A DNA stretch of 64,000 nt from Sphingobacterium sp. SGG-5. Lineage in GTDB: Bacteria; Bacteroidota; Bacteroidia; Sphingobacteriales; Sphingobacteriaceae. Both the position numbers and the translations under genes were made by a program. The notes beneath the pieces are model-generated. The model saw nothing but the letters and a program-made list of their open reading frames with translations. It was not told the DNA's origin and did not search any database. The stretch covers positions 434,001 to 498,000 of the forward strand of contig NZ_JAAKGO010000001.1 of the NCBI RefSeq assembly GCF_011043525.1. The letters are read 5' to 3'. Positions 54,210 to 62,203 of the stretch are shown here, in pieces. Every line of letters begins with the position of its first letter. Positions within the stretch are counted from its first letter, which is position 1.

Positions 54210-55131
54210 AGATAGCGGGCAGGATCAGATTCACAAACCATATACACGAAACGATGGCCATCACCGCGATTTCCTGTGTGGTGATGTAGCTGTATAAATT
54301 GCTGGCGACAAAGCTCCGTACACTAAAATCAAAAATATCCAATGTCGGCAAAGCCGACTGTACAAAGAATAGGATGAAAATCATTAATGTCATCGGGAGA
54401 AAAGGCAGCTCGGGCAACATGGCCTCCATCAGAATGATATACTGTGACGTGAAGATAACGAACCGGGCGAAAGCATTGAACAAGACAACTGCCAGTTCCT
54501 TCGGCGTATAATCTTTTAATACGGCAAAGAAAGGTTCTATTTTCCGTAACCACCGTATTTTGCCCACCAACATATCAACCCAGCTTACGTTGAAGTAAAG
54601 CACGAGGAAACCTGCAGCGTATAATACAGCTAATACCCATACGCCAAATTGAACCGACAAAGGTGGATCTAAAAACTGACACACAAACCAGGCGATGCTT
54701 AACGATCCCGCAATGCTAGTCAGGACAAGCTGAGCGAATAACCCCACGCCCATAGCTACAGCCCCCTTTGCCCGGTTTTCAGGTTTCAAAAACAAGACAC
54801 GGCCACCATATTCGCCGAGACGGTTGGGGGTGAAAATTGCCCACGTCAATCCACAGAAAACAGACTGGAAAGCTTTCCAAAACGAAATTTTTTCAATGCG
54901 ACGGGAAAGATACTGCCATTTGACCACCTCCAAAAGCCAATTGACAAACATCAGCAGGATAATGGTCGTCAGCGTAAGGACAACCGACCGGTGTTCCAGG
55001 CCATGGATCAAAGCCTCAAACTTATCCAGATTGCGTCGGTCGGTCGTTTTAACGATGATATAGACCGCAGCCAGACCAAATACCAATAATTTGATTGCTA
55101 TAGCCAGATATTTTTTTTGTGCTTTTGTCAA
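54151..55131 (-). CDS. UPF0104/LPG-synthase-type flippase-like membrane protein (copy 2)
   Basis: 326-residue polytopic membrane protein of the same broad family as the gene at 48157-49086, with about eight hydrophobic segments. The family region is recognisable around WAIFTPNRLGEYGGRVLFLK (about 95-115) and in the C-terminal third. It has no soluble domain. Overlap with the downstream GT2 gene implies coupled translation, a pairing that suggests transfer or flipping of the glycosylated lipid made by that enzyme. Low similarity to copy 1, so not a recent duplicate. Confidence 0.88.
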   Translation of the reverse strand: MTKAQKKYLAIAIKLLVFGLAAVYIIVKTTDRRNLDKFEALIHGLEHRSVVLTLTTIILLMFVNWLLEVVKWQYLSRRIEKISFWKAFQSVFCGLTWAIFTPNRLGEYGGRVLFLKPENRAKGAVAMGVGLFAQLVLTSIAGSLSIAWFVCQFLDPPLSVQFGVWVLAVLYAAGFLVLYFNVSWVDMLVGKIRWLRKIEPFFAVLKDYTPKELAVVLFNAFARFVIFTSQYIILMEAMLPELPFLPMTLMIFILFFVQSALPTLDIFDFSVRSFVASNLYSYITTQEIAVMAIVSCIWFVNLILPAIFGAVFVFKINFFGDSKSSN

Positions 55132-55232
55132 TTAGGTAATTTTGGACACAATGTTACTGAATTTGCAGCAAAAATAGCCATTTTTCCTCTCTTTATCTTT
55201 TATTCTGATCTTTCTTCTTTATAGCTCGAGCC

Positions 55233-55282
55233 GCGATGAGACTTTTTTACTTTTGACCGCAAAAGTAAACAAAACTCGTCGC
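55233..55282. repeat. REP-like palindromic element
   Basis: Outer arms GCGATGAG / CTCGTCGC (one wobble) and an inner perfect stem TTTACTTTTG (55246-55255), loop ACCG, CAAAAGTAAA (55260-55269). A degenerate half-copy (CGAGTTTTTTGTTAC, then GCGG) lies at about 55666-55690. Similar TTTTGTTACTTTT-type palindromes recur in related genomes (recollection, not checked). Confidence 0.55.
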
Positions 55283-55342
55283 TGTACCCAGATGCTACTA
55301 AGCTAATGCTTCCTCCTGCAAACCACATCTGGCTAAGGCGAC
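55278..55342. repeat. Extended hairpin beside the REP-like element
   Basis: GTCGC (55278) and CCAGATG (55288-55294) pair with CATCTGG (55326-55332) and GCGAC (55338-55342), with symmetric 5-nt internal loops and a 31-nt apical loop. It shares GTCGC with the outer arm of the previous element, so the two structures are mutually exclusive. Confidence 0.4.
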
Positions 55343-55600
55343 AGTTTAATTATTTGTACAGATCCTGCCTTTTTATCTTTCTTCTCTTATCTCATTATTC
55401 ATGTAACTCTATAACCTCATAACATGACGACAAGGCTCAATTGTCGGATGAAAACCTTAGGCATTCGGTTGAGATTTTATCCTTTGTATAGTTACCGGGT
55501 TACGACAGGATAACTGGGGCTTGGGATAAGTAATGGAGATATAACGAGAAAGGACGGAAGGAGAAAAGATAGTAGTAGGATCTGTAGAAATACAATAAAT

Positions 55601-55667
55601 GCTGCCTCAAAAATTTGGACAATAGCAGTGGGAAGTACTATCCGTACAGTCCAAATTTTTAAGCAGC
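55601..55667. repeat. Long inverted repeat upstream of ruvC
   Basis: GCTGC (55601-55605) and AAAAATTTGGAC (55609-55620) pair with GTCCAAATTTTT (55649-55660) and GCAGC (55663-55667); the apical loop is 28 nt. It could be a MITE-like remnant, a structured RNA or a terminator for transcripts entering from the left. Confidence 0.55.
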
Positions 55668-55775
55668 GAGTTTTTTGTTACTTTTTTTGCGGAAAACCAC
55701 GAAGTGCTCATGAATGCCGAAAAAAGCAAACACGAGTGAATAAAAAGATAGGTTATAAATTCGTAATATTGTACG

Positions 55776-56339
55776 ATGCAGAAAGAAAAGGCAAAGGAGC
55801 GGATCATCTTGGGTATCGACCCGGGTACAGTGGTACTTGGCTATGGCGTAATCAAAGCCTGTGGCAACAAAGTGTCATTAATAACGATGGGGGTCGTCAA
55901 GATGGGCCACTTGGACGACCACGCTTTAAAGCTCCAGCGTATTTTCAAAAAAACCACCGCATTAATGGAGGAGTATATGCCCGACTGTGTTGCACTGGAA
56001 GCTCCCTTTTACGGAAAGAATATACAGGTCATGCTTAAGCTGGGCAGGGCACAAGGCGTTGCCATGGCTGCGGCGTTAAATAAAGATATACCCATATTTG
56101 AATATGCTCCACGGAAAATCAAACAATCGGTAACGGGCAACGGTAATGCCAGCAAAGAACAGGTGGCCGCCATGTTACAGAGCCTCCTCACGTTCAACGA
56201 AACACCCGAATTTTTGGACGCTACGGATGGACTGGCTGTCGCCGTCTGTCATGCTTTCCAACAGCAGACAACTACGGGCACCAAAAGTTATTCCGGCTGG
56301 TCAGCCTTTGTCAAAGACAACCAAAACCGTGTGCGTTAA
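55776..56339 (+). CDS. ruvC: Crossover junction endodeoxyribonuclease RuvC
   Basis: 187-residue Holliday-junction resolvase. The catalytic acidic residues are visible: D15 in GIDPGTVVLGYG, E75 in VALEAPFYGKN, and D148/D151 in LDATDGLAVA, with His159 nearby. Length is slightly above the usual 170-180. No ruvA or ruvB is adjacent, as is normal in this phylum. The last 4 nt overlap the convergent gene at 56336. Confidence 0.97.
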   Translation: MQKEKAKERIILGIDPGTVVLGYGVIKACGNKVSLITMGVVKMGHLDDHALKLQRIFKKTTALMEEYMPDCVALEAPFYGKNIQVMLKLGRAQGVAMAAALNKDIPIFEYAPRKIKQSVTGNGNASKEQVAAMLQSLLTFNETPEFLDATDGLAVAVCHAFQQQTTTGTKSYSGWSAFVKDNQNRVR

Positions 56340-57379
56340 ATCTTTACGCGCCGAATGACATTCTTGACATTCAGCTCCACAATATCCGTCATCGACTTAC
56401 AACGGCGGTAGGCGTCATTATTATAATAGTCCGCATATCCTTCCCGAAGCTGTTTGATATTTTCCGGCGTGGACAATTGCTGCGTCTGTGAAGCATCCCG
56501 CAGATCTTTTATCCGGTGGCGTTCACTACGAACACGATGCACAATAGAGGAATGTTCCTCTTGTTGATATTGAGATACGGTCCGCTCATTCAGGTGTTCC
56601 ATACTCAGCTTGACATACGGATAGTTTTCCTTAAAAAACTGGGGCATATATACTTTAGGGTTGCCTTCATAAAACTGTTGATCAAAGTCGATCGCTCGGA
56701 TACGGAATTGAAAATCATCAAAGTCGGCCGTAATCTGCATTACAAAATTGTAGGAACGCATATCGCCTAACAGTGAAATGATGCAGCGCTCATTGAATTT
56801 CACGAATTCCTTCGCAATCCGTGTCTGGTTATATTCGACCGTATACATACTTCCTTGACTAAATACATCCCCCGGAATGCCGACGATATGCTCTTCTACT
56901 AACGTCGTTGCATCGGCGATATAGTTGACCGGGTTGGGCGATAAGATCTGTTCCAGTTCCAAGCCATATATACGGGAAGCATCAGCCTGTTTAATGTAGA
57001 AATAGTCATATACGTCATTGAGCTTATTCACAATACGAATCCGGAAAGGACGTGTATTCCCAAAAGCACAATATTCTATCTTATCGATGATCTTATGCTC
57101 AACGATCCGCGTATTCCCCGAAGCTTTAAGTTTCGCATAGATAATTTTTAACCCATCATACAGGCGATCCTGCAGATAAGGTGGATATAACGGTGTTTCC
57201 CAAAGGGTATCGTTCCCAAGTTTATCCATAACGGGAACAGTTTCCTGAAAATTCAGCAGCTCGAAATAAGAAACAGGAAGCCGGGCATCCCGCTGGTACA
57301 TCTTCAGGTATTTTGCCAGCCCCCTACCCACTGGATAAATAGGCTTTTTACGGGATATTTTGACATCATTAATTTCCAT
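56336..57379 (-). CDS. Unknown protein with protein-kinase-like motif order
   Basis: 347 residues, no signal peptide or membrane span, so cytoplasmic. I do not recognise the family, but key residues fall in a kinase-like order: a strand with FYIK (K130), acidic helix residues E141/E143, D206-MRSY-N211 in LLGDMRSYNFVM (the DxxxxN spacing of a catalytic loop) and DFDQ at 231-234 (like the metal-binding DFG/DFD). The C terminus (about 265-347) is charged and helical. It may be an atypical kinase or a pseudokinase. It overlaps ruvC by 4 nt tail to tail. Confidence 0.8.
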   Translation of the reverse strand: MEINDVKISRKKPIYPVGRGLAKYLKMYQRDARLPVSYFELLNFQETVPVMDKLGNDTLWETPLYPPYLQDRLYDGLKIIYAKLKASGNTRIVEHKIIDKIEYCAFGNTRPFRIRIVNKLNDVYDYFYIKQADASRIYGLELEQILSPNPVNYIADATTLVEEHIVGIPGDVFSQGSMYTVEYNQTRIAKEFVKFNERCIISLLGDMRSYNFVMQITADFDDFQFRIRAIDFDQQFYEGNPKVYMPQFFKENYPYVKLSMEHLNERTVSQYQQEEHSSIVHRVRSERHRIKDLRDASQTQQLSTPENIKQLREGYADYYNNDAYRRCKSMTDIVELNVKNVIRRVKI

Positions 57380-57415
57380 AAAAATAAATATAAAGAAAAT
57401 GAAAATTATTTGTAC

Positions 57416-57443
57416 TTGTTATTAATTTTAAATTTTACTTTTG
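57416..57443 (+). promoter_or_regulatory. Promoter of the transhydrogenase operon
   Basis: TTG (57416-57418) and TACTTTTG (57436-57443), span 28 nt, 69 nt before the pntAA start codon. Confidence 0.5.
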
Positions 57444-57512
57444 TTATTTGTGCCTATTATAAACGCACTAACCTTAACATGCAAAACAACAACAATCTAA
57501 ACAAACAATGAA

Positions 57513-58637
57513 ATGATCTTAGGAGTACTTAAAGAAACTAAAGCAAACGAGCGGCGTGTTGCACTCAGCCCGGAAGTGATTAAACTGCTTATCAAGAAAG
57601 AATTTCGTGTTCAGGTAGAAAACGGTGCCGGATCCGGGTCCAACTTCTCGGATGAGGACTATGTACAAGCGGGAGCTGAGGTCGTATCCAAATCCGAAAT
57701 CTATCAAGCCGACGTTATCGTCAAGGTGAACGCCCCTACCATAGAGGAAGCTTCTCAATTTAAAAACAATGCCGTCAGTATTTCACTATTGTACGCCTAT
57801 ACGCAACCTGAACTTCTTGATGTCTTTAATGCACGTCAGATCACGTCATTCGCCATGGATGCTGTGCCACGGATATCCCGTGCCCAAAAAATGGATGCTT
57901 TAAGTTCCCAGGCCAATCTGGCCGGCTATAAAGCGGTGATTATGGGCGCCAATGTCCTCGGCAAAATCTTTCCGCTGATGATGACTGCCGCGGGCACCAT
58001 CACACCGGCAAAAGTGCTTATCTTCGGAGCCGGGGTAGCGGGACTCCAAGCTATAGCCACCGCAAAACGCCTCGGAGCTGTTGTGGAAGTTTCCGATGTA
58101 CGTCCCGAAACAAAAGAACAAGTCGAATCGTTAGGCGGACGCTTTTTAGTGGTCGAAACGGATGAGGATGTCAAGACAGAAGGCGGTTATGCCAAAGAAG
58201 TTTCACAAGAATTTTTACAAAAGCAGCAACAACTGATTAAAGATAAAATTAAAGACGCCGATCTGGTCATCACTACGGCTTTGGTCATCGGCAAGAAATC
58301 GCCTGTTTTGGTAACAGAAGAAATGGTTAAGTCCATGAAACCTGGTGCTGTCATCGTCGATATGGCCGTTGAATCAGGCGGTAACTGCGAAATATCGGAG
58401 TACAATAAAACCGTTGAAAAATACGGTGTCATGATCATAGGCGAATCGAATATACCTTCGCTACTGCCGATAAATGCCAGCCAATTGTACGCGACCAACC
58501 TGAGCACACTGCTCCTCCACTTAGCCACCAAAGAAGGCTTTAAGTGGGAAATGGACGAAGAAATAACAAAAGGTGCGTTGATAACCCATCAAGGACAATT
58601 GGTTCACGAGTTCACAAAATCTATTTTATCCAAATAA
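57513..58637 (+). CDS. pntAA: NAD(P) transhydrogenase subunit alpha part 1 (NAD-binding)
   Basis: 374-residue soluble NAD(H)-binding domain (dI) of the proton-translocating transhydrogenase, which uses the proton gradient to make NADPH from NADH. It has the ERRVALSPE N terminus and a Rossmann motif in IFGAGVAGLQAIATAKRLGAVVEVSDVRPE. Alanine dehydrogenase shares this fold, but the two following genes settle the assignment. A tiny ATGAAATGA frame begins 5 nt before the true ATG. Three-gene arrangement with the next two genes. Confidence 0.96.
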   Translation: MILGVLKETKANERRVALSPEVIKLLIKKEFRVQVENGAGSGSNFSDEDYVQAGAEVVSKSEIYQADVIVKVNAPTIEEASQFKNNAVSISLLYAYTQPELLDVFNARQITSFAMDAVPRISRAQKMDALSSQANLAGYKAVIMGANVLGKIFPLMMTAAGTITPAKVLIFGAGVAGLQAIATAKRLGAVVEVSDVRPETKEQVESLGGRFLVVETDEDVKTEGGYAKEVSQEFLQKQQQLIKDKIKDADLVITTALVIGKKSPVLVTEEMVKSMKPGAVIVDMAVESGGNCEISEYNKTVEKYGVMIIGESNIPSLLPINASQLYATNLSTLLLHLATKEGFKWEMDEEITKGALITHQGQLVHEFTKSILSK

Positions 58638-58658
58638 TTAAACGTAAACGATTAAGCT

Positions 58659-58946
58659 ATGTCTGCTGAAACTTTTATCATTCTACTTTACATATTAATA
58701 CTAGCCAGCTATCTCGGCTTTGAATTAATCAACAAGGTTCCTCCCACCCTGCATACCCCATTGATGTCAGGGTCCAATGCCATATCCGGTATTACCATCG
58801 TCGGGGCAATTATCGCTTGTAACGAGCTGGGGTACTTATCGGTAAGTAAGTGGCTCGGTATGGCCGCACTTATTCTGGCGACGATCAATGTTGTCGGAGG
58901 CTATGCCGTAACGGACCGGATGTTGAAAATGTTTAAGAAAAAATAA
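58659..58946 (+). CDS. pntAB: NAD(P) transhydrogenase subunit alpha part 2 (membrane)
   Basis: 95-residue membrane piece of the alpha subunit with three hydrophobic segments (about 5-22, 42-60 and 63-85) and the characteristic VPPTLHTPLMSGSNAISGI. In many bacteria the alpha chain is naturally split here, so this is not a frameshift: there is an intact ATG, a 21-nt spacer and a separate stop. It forms part of the proton channel with PntB. Confidence 0.95.
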   Translation: MSAETFIILLYILILASYLGFELINKVPPTLHTPLMSGSNAISGITIVGAIIACNELGYLSVSKWLGMAALILATINVVGGYAVTDRMLKMFKKK

Positions 58947-58954
58947 AGGAAACA

Positions 58955-60346
58955 ATGAATATCATTATACAATTATCGTATTTAATCGCCTCTATACTCT
59001 TTATAGTCGGCATCAAAATGTTGGGGCGGACCAAAACTGCCCGCAAAGGGAATATGGTTTCTTCTGTCGGTATGTTTATTGCCATCTTGGCCACAGTTAT
59101 TCAGGTGGAGGCCATCTCTCTGGTCGATATCCTAATATGTATCGTCATCGGCTCTGCGATAGGCCTAATCATTGCTCAAAAAGTTCAGATGACCAAAATA
59201 CCTGAAATGGTTGCACTGTTCAACGGTTTTGGGGGGTTGGCCTCCCTAGCTGTAGCCTTGTCTGACTTTTGGTTAAACACGCAAGAAAGAGGGGTTGCCG
59301 TGGATAACATAACGGGCATCAGTGTTGCCTTAAGTATCCTTATCGGTGGGATTACGTTTACGGGATCACTCATTGCTTTTATGAAGCTGAGCGGAAGCAT
59401 TTCCGGCCGTGCGATCGTATTTACGGGGCAGCATCTGATTAATCTGATTCTGTTGATTCTATCGATCGGTATTACAGTTTTCGCCTTAACCGATTTTTCC
59501 AATCCCAATTACATGATTATATTAGGCGTACTGGCATTGGTGCTCGGCGTCCTGGTTGTCATTCCCATTGGAGGAGCAGATATGCCAGTTGTGATATCCC
59601 TATTAAACTCGTATTCGGGGATGGCTGCCTGTGCAACGGGTTTCGTACTTAACAACAATGTCCTTATTGTGTCAGGGGCACTGGTAGGTGCTTCCGGTAT
59701 TATCCTTACCCAGATTATGTGTAAAGCGATGAACCGTTCGCTGATGAATGTACTTTTGGGCGGGTTTGGACAAACTTCGGCCGCCGGTGGAGGACAAGCC
59801 GATGGGCCGCAGATCACCGTCAAAGAAGTCGGCGTTGAAGAAGCTGCACAGATTTTTGATTCCGTATCTTCTCTGATTATCGTACCGGGTTACGGAATGG
59901 CGGTAGCACATGCACAACACGTTATCCGGGAGCTCAGTGAGTTATGCGAAAAGAAAGGTGTAAATGTCCGTTTTGCGATCCATCCTGTAGCAGGTAGAAT
60001 GCCCGGCCATATGAATGTATTATTAGCGGAGGCCAATATTTCCTACGACAAATTGATCGAAATGGACGAGATCAATGACGATTTTGCCAATACCGACCTG
60101 GTATTCGTTGTTGGTGCAAATGATGTCGTTAACCCTGCCGCGAAGACCAATCCAAGTAGCCCTATATTTGGTATGCCTGTATTAAATGTCGAAAAAGCAC
60201 AAACTGTGATTGTAAGTAAACGAAGTATGGGAAAAGGATATGCAGGTATCGAAAACGAATTGTTCGGCGCAGACAACTGCCTCATGCTCTTCGGCGATGC
60301 CAAGCAAACGATTACCAAGTTAGTCGGCGAAATAAAAGAGCTGTAA
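58955..60346 (+). CDS. pntB: NAD(P) transhydrogenase subunit beta
   Basis: 463 residues: an N-terminal membrane domain of about eight spans (about 1-260) and the soluble NADP(H)-binding domain dIII (about 290-463) with GYGMAVAHAQHVIREL, HPVAGRMPGHMNVLLAEA, VGANDVVNPAA and the C-terminal KRSMGKGYAGIENELF. Starts 8 nt after pntAB, so the three genes are one operon closed by the terminator at 60353. Length and motifs are normal. Confidence 0.97.
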   Translation: MNIIIQLSYLIASILFIVGIKMLGRTKTARKGNMVSSVGMFIAILATVIQVEAISLVDILICIVIGSAIGLIIAQKVQMTKIPEMVALFNGFGGLASLAVALSDFWLNTQERGVAVDNITGISVALSILIGGITFTGSLIAFMKLSGSISGRAIVFTGQHLINLILLILSIGITVFALTDFSNPNYMIILGVLALVLGVLVVIPIGGADMPVVISLLNSYSGMAACATGFVLNNNVLIVSGALVGASGIILTQIMCKAMNRSLMNVLLGGFGQTSAAGGGQADGPQITVKEVGVEEAAQIFDSVSSLIIVPGYGMAVAHAQHVIRELSELCEKKGVNVRFAIHPVAGRMPGHMNVLLAEANISYDKLIEMDEINDDFANTDLVFVVGANDVVNPAAKTNPSSPIFGMPVLNVEKAQTVIVSKRSMGKGYAGIENELFGADNCLMLFGDAKQTITKLVGEIKEL

Positions 60347-60352
60347 CAGGAG

Positions 60353-60380
60353 GAGGGTGTTTGGACACCCTCTCTTTTTT
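60353..60380 (+). terminator. Intrinsic terminator of the pnt operon
   Basis: GAGGGTGT (60353-60360), loop TTGG, ACACCCTC (60365-60372), then a T-rich tract. The T tract touches the stop codon of the convergent flippase gene at 60379. Confidence 0.8.
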
Positions 60381-61890
60381 AAAATCTATTTCTGTTAAAT
60401 AATACCCGACGAAGGATATCTCTTTCCAGAAAGATAACAACCAAACACAAGGCCATCAACATCCCGTTACCTATCCAAAAATTGCTATCAAACACAAAAT
60501 AGCTAACCCACGATAGCAGCAATCCAACAACCAGATAGGCACCTATTTTCACAAATCGATAAGGGATGGGGTAATATTTCTGTCCCCAGAATAGCGATAA
60601 CCCGACCATCACCAGATAAACGACAGTCGTAGAAACTACAGCGCCAACATAAGAATATCTGGGAATTAAAAGAACATTTAATACAATCGTAATCAACGCA
60701 CCGAGGCCCGATATATATAAGGCATATTGCGTCTGATCGGTCAGCTTATACCACACCGATAAATTCATATATACACCAAGCAGCACATAATTGAACAATA
60801 GTATGGGAACAATCTTGAGTCCCGACCAATAAACATCCGGCTGTGCTTCATTGCCTTCAATATAATATTTCAGCCAATCCAGATTTACCGTCACCGCAAC
60901 CATAATCAACACCATGAAAATGACGAAATATTCCATAATCTGTGCATAGGTCCGCGGAGCATCTTTATTCTTGGCATGAGAAAAGAAAAACGGTTCGGAT
61001 CCCAAGCGAAAAGCCGTTACGAACAGACTCAGGAAAACTGCAATCTTGGCCACTGCTCCATAAATACCAAGTTCCATCTTGCCCGTGTCTCCGGGCAAAA
61101 GCTTTGGAAAGAACATTTTATCAAGGTTCTCATTAATGATAAACGATATATTAGCGACGAGAATAGGAAAACTGTAGCGCAGCATGTCTTTCATCAGGAC
61201 CTTATCGATTCGTAGTTGTAATGTTAAAATTTCCGGCAACAACAGGAGCAAGGTTACACTGCTTGCCAACAGGTTGGAAAGAAACACATACCCCAACCAT
61301 CCTTCGATAAACCACCCTTCCGCAAATCCGGCCCAAAAGGTGGATTGATGCACCCAGGAGGGTAAAAATACAATCAAAAACAGATTGGCAAATACCGTGA
61401 TAAGAATATTGACAAATTTGAGATAACTATATCGGATCGGCCGGCCTTGTGCGCGCAACTTCGCGAAGGGAACCACGGCCAAAGCATCTGTCACCAGTAT
61501 CAGCGCAAAATATTTAATATACTGTGTATAATCATCCACCGGATCTCCATCGGCAAACCATCGGGATAACGGTCCTATACATAAAAATACAGAAAACAAG
61601 AGCAATATAGAGGTCATCAACGTGACCATAAAACTGTTGTTGTAGACCTTACGCTGATCTTTTTCCTCTACTTTTTGCAGATACCGAAAAAAGGTCGTTT
61701 CCATACCAAATGCCAATAGCGCATTCAACATCGATACCCAGGCATAAAAATTCGAATAGACGCCGTAGACCGCAGCATCTTTGAATTTTTTGAGATAAAT
61801 GGGCGTCATTAAAAAACTCAGCATACGTGATACGATGGTGGTAAAACCGTATATCACGGTATCACTAACGAATTTTTTTACACTAGACAC
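60379..61890 (-). CDS. Polysaccharide flippase, MATE/MOP superfamily (Wzx-like)
   Basis: 503-residue inner-membrane protein with about 12-14 spans. The N terminus (VSDTVIYGFTTIVSRMLSFLMTPIYLKKF) is typical of oligosaccharide-flippase-family proteins that move undecaprenyl-linked sugar units across the membrane. No glycosyltransferase cluster surrounds it, so which glycan it serves is unknown. The acylphosphatase gene is 10 nt upstream on the same strand, followed further upstream by the amidohydrolase gene. Confidence 0.92.
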   Translation of the reverse strand: MSSVKKFVSDTVIYGFTTIVSRMLSFLMTPIYLKKFKDAAVYGVYSNFYAWVSMLNALLAFGMETTFFRYLQKVEEKDQRKVYNNSFMVTLMTSILLLFSVFLCIGPLSRWFADGDPVDDYTQYIKYFALILVTDALAVVPFAKLRAQGRPIRYSYLKFVNILITVFANLFLIVFLPSWVHQSTFWAGFAEGWFIEGWLGYVFLSNLLASSVTLLLLLPEILTLQLRIDKVLMKDMLRYSFPILVANISFIINENLDKMFFPKLLPGDTGKMELGIYGAVAKIAVFLSLFVTAFRLGSEPFFFSHAKNKDAPRTYAQIMEYFVIFMVLIMVAVTVNLDWLKYYIEGNEAQPDVYWSGLKIVPILLFNYVLLGVYMNLSVWYKLTDQTQYALYISGLGALITIVLNVLLIPRYSYVGAVVSTTVVYLVMVGLSLFWGQKYYPIPYRFVKIGAYLVVGLLLSWVSYFVFDSNFWIGNGMLMALCLVVIFLERDILRRVLFNRNRF

Positions 61891-61900
61891 CTTTCAAAAT

Positions 61901-62185
61901 TTAGTTAATTTTTCTTTTACGTACTTCAAAGTTCTGAAAACCCTTAATATCATCCACCGCTATGCAGCTGATATCATCTACTTCTGCACGCTCAGGACCT
62001 TCCCGGCAGAATTCCAGCAATGAATTGAGGGCAAAATCATCGCCTTCAGCCTCGATGTAGGCCGAACCATCCTCTTGGTTGCGAACGAAGCCTTTGACAC
62101 CCAATTGGTCAGCTACAGCCTTCGTCGTTAATCTAAAATAAACACCTTGTACTTTTCCCCGGACTGTAATATTCCAATGCTTCAT
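61901..62185 (-). CDS. acyP: Acylphosphatase
   Basis: 94-residue enzyme that hydrolyses acyl phosphates. The phosphate-binding loop and catalytic arginine are in VRGKVQGVYFR, and the catalytic Asn in GFVRNQEDGS. Length matches the family. It lies 10 nt upstream of the flippase gene and 18 nt downstream of the amidohydrolase gene, so the three may form an operon. Confidence 0.95.
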   Translation of the reverse strand: MKHWNITVRGKVQGVYFRLTTKAVADQLGVKGFVRNQEDGSAYIEAEGDDFALNSLLEFCREGPERAEVDDISCIAVDDIKGFQNFEVRKRKIN

Positions 62186-62203
62186 GAAAACAAAGGTAAC
62201 GCT

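Larger units (their letters stand above)
55132..55775. other. 644-nt non-coding region with three large inverted repeats
   Basis: No convincing gene. It contains hairpins at 55233-55282, 55278-55342 and 55601-55667 and a half-copy of the first at about 55666-55690. Homopolymer runs and short open frames only. The last 100 nt probably hold the ruvC promoter, but no clear TAnnTTTG motif was seen. Confidence 0.75.

Noticed and set aside
55132..55775. tRNA or small stable RNA gene in the gap before ruvC
   Set aside because: No T-loop GTTCRANYC motif with a matching acceptor stem was found; the inverted repeats do not form a cloverleaf.
58637..58659. Possible frameshift splitting the transhydrogenase alpha subunit
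   Set aside because: The split into a soluble and a membrane piece is a known natural arrangement; there is a proper stop, spacer and ATG.
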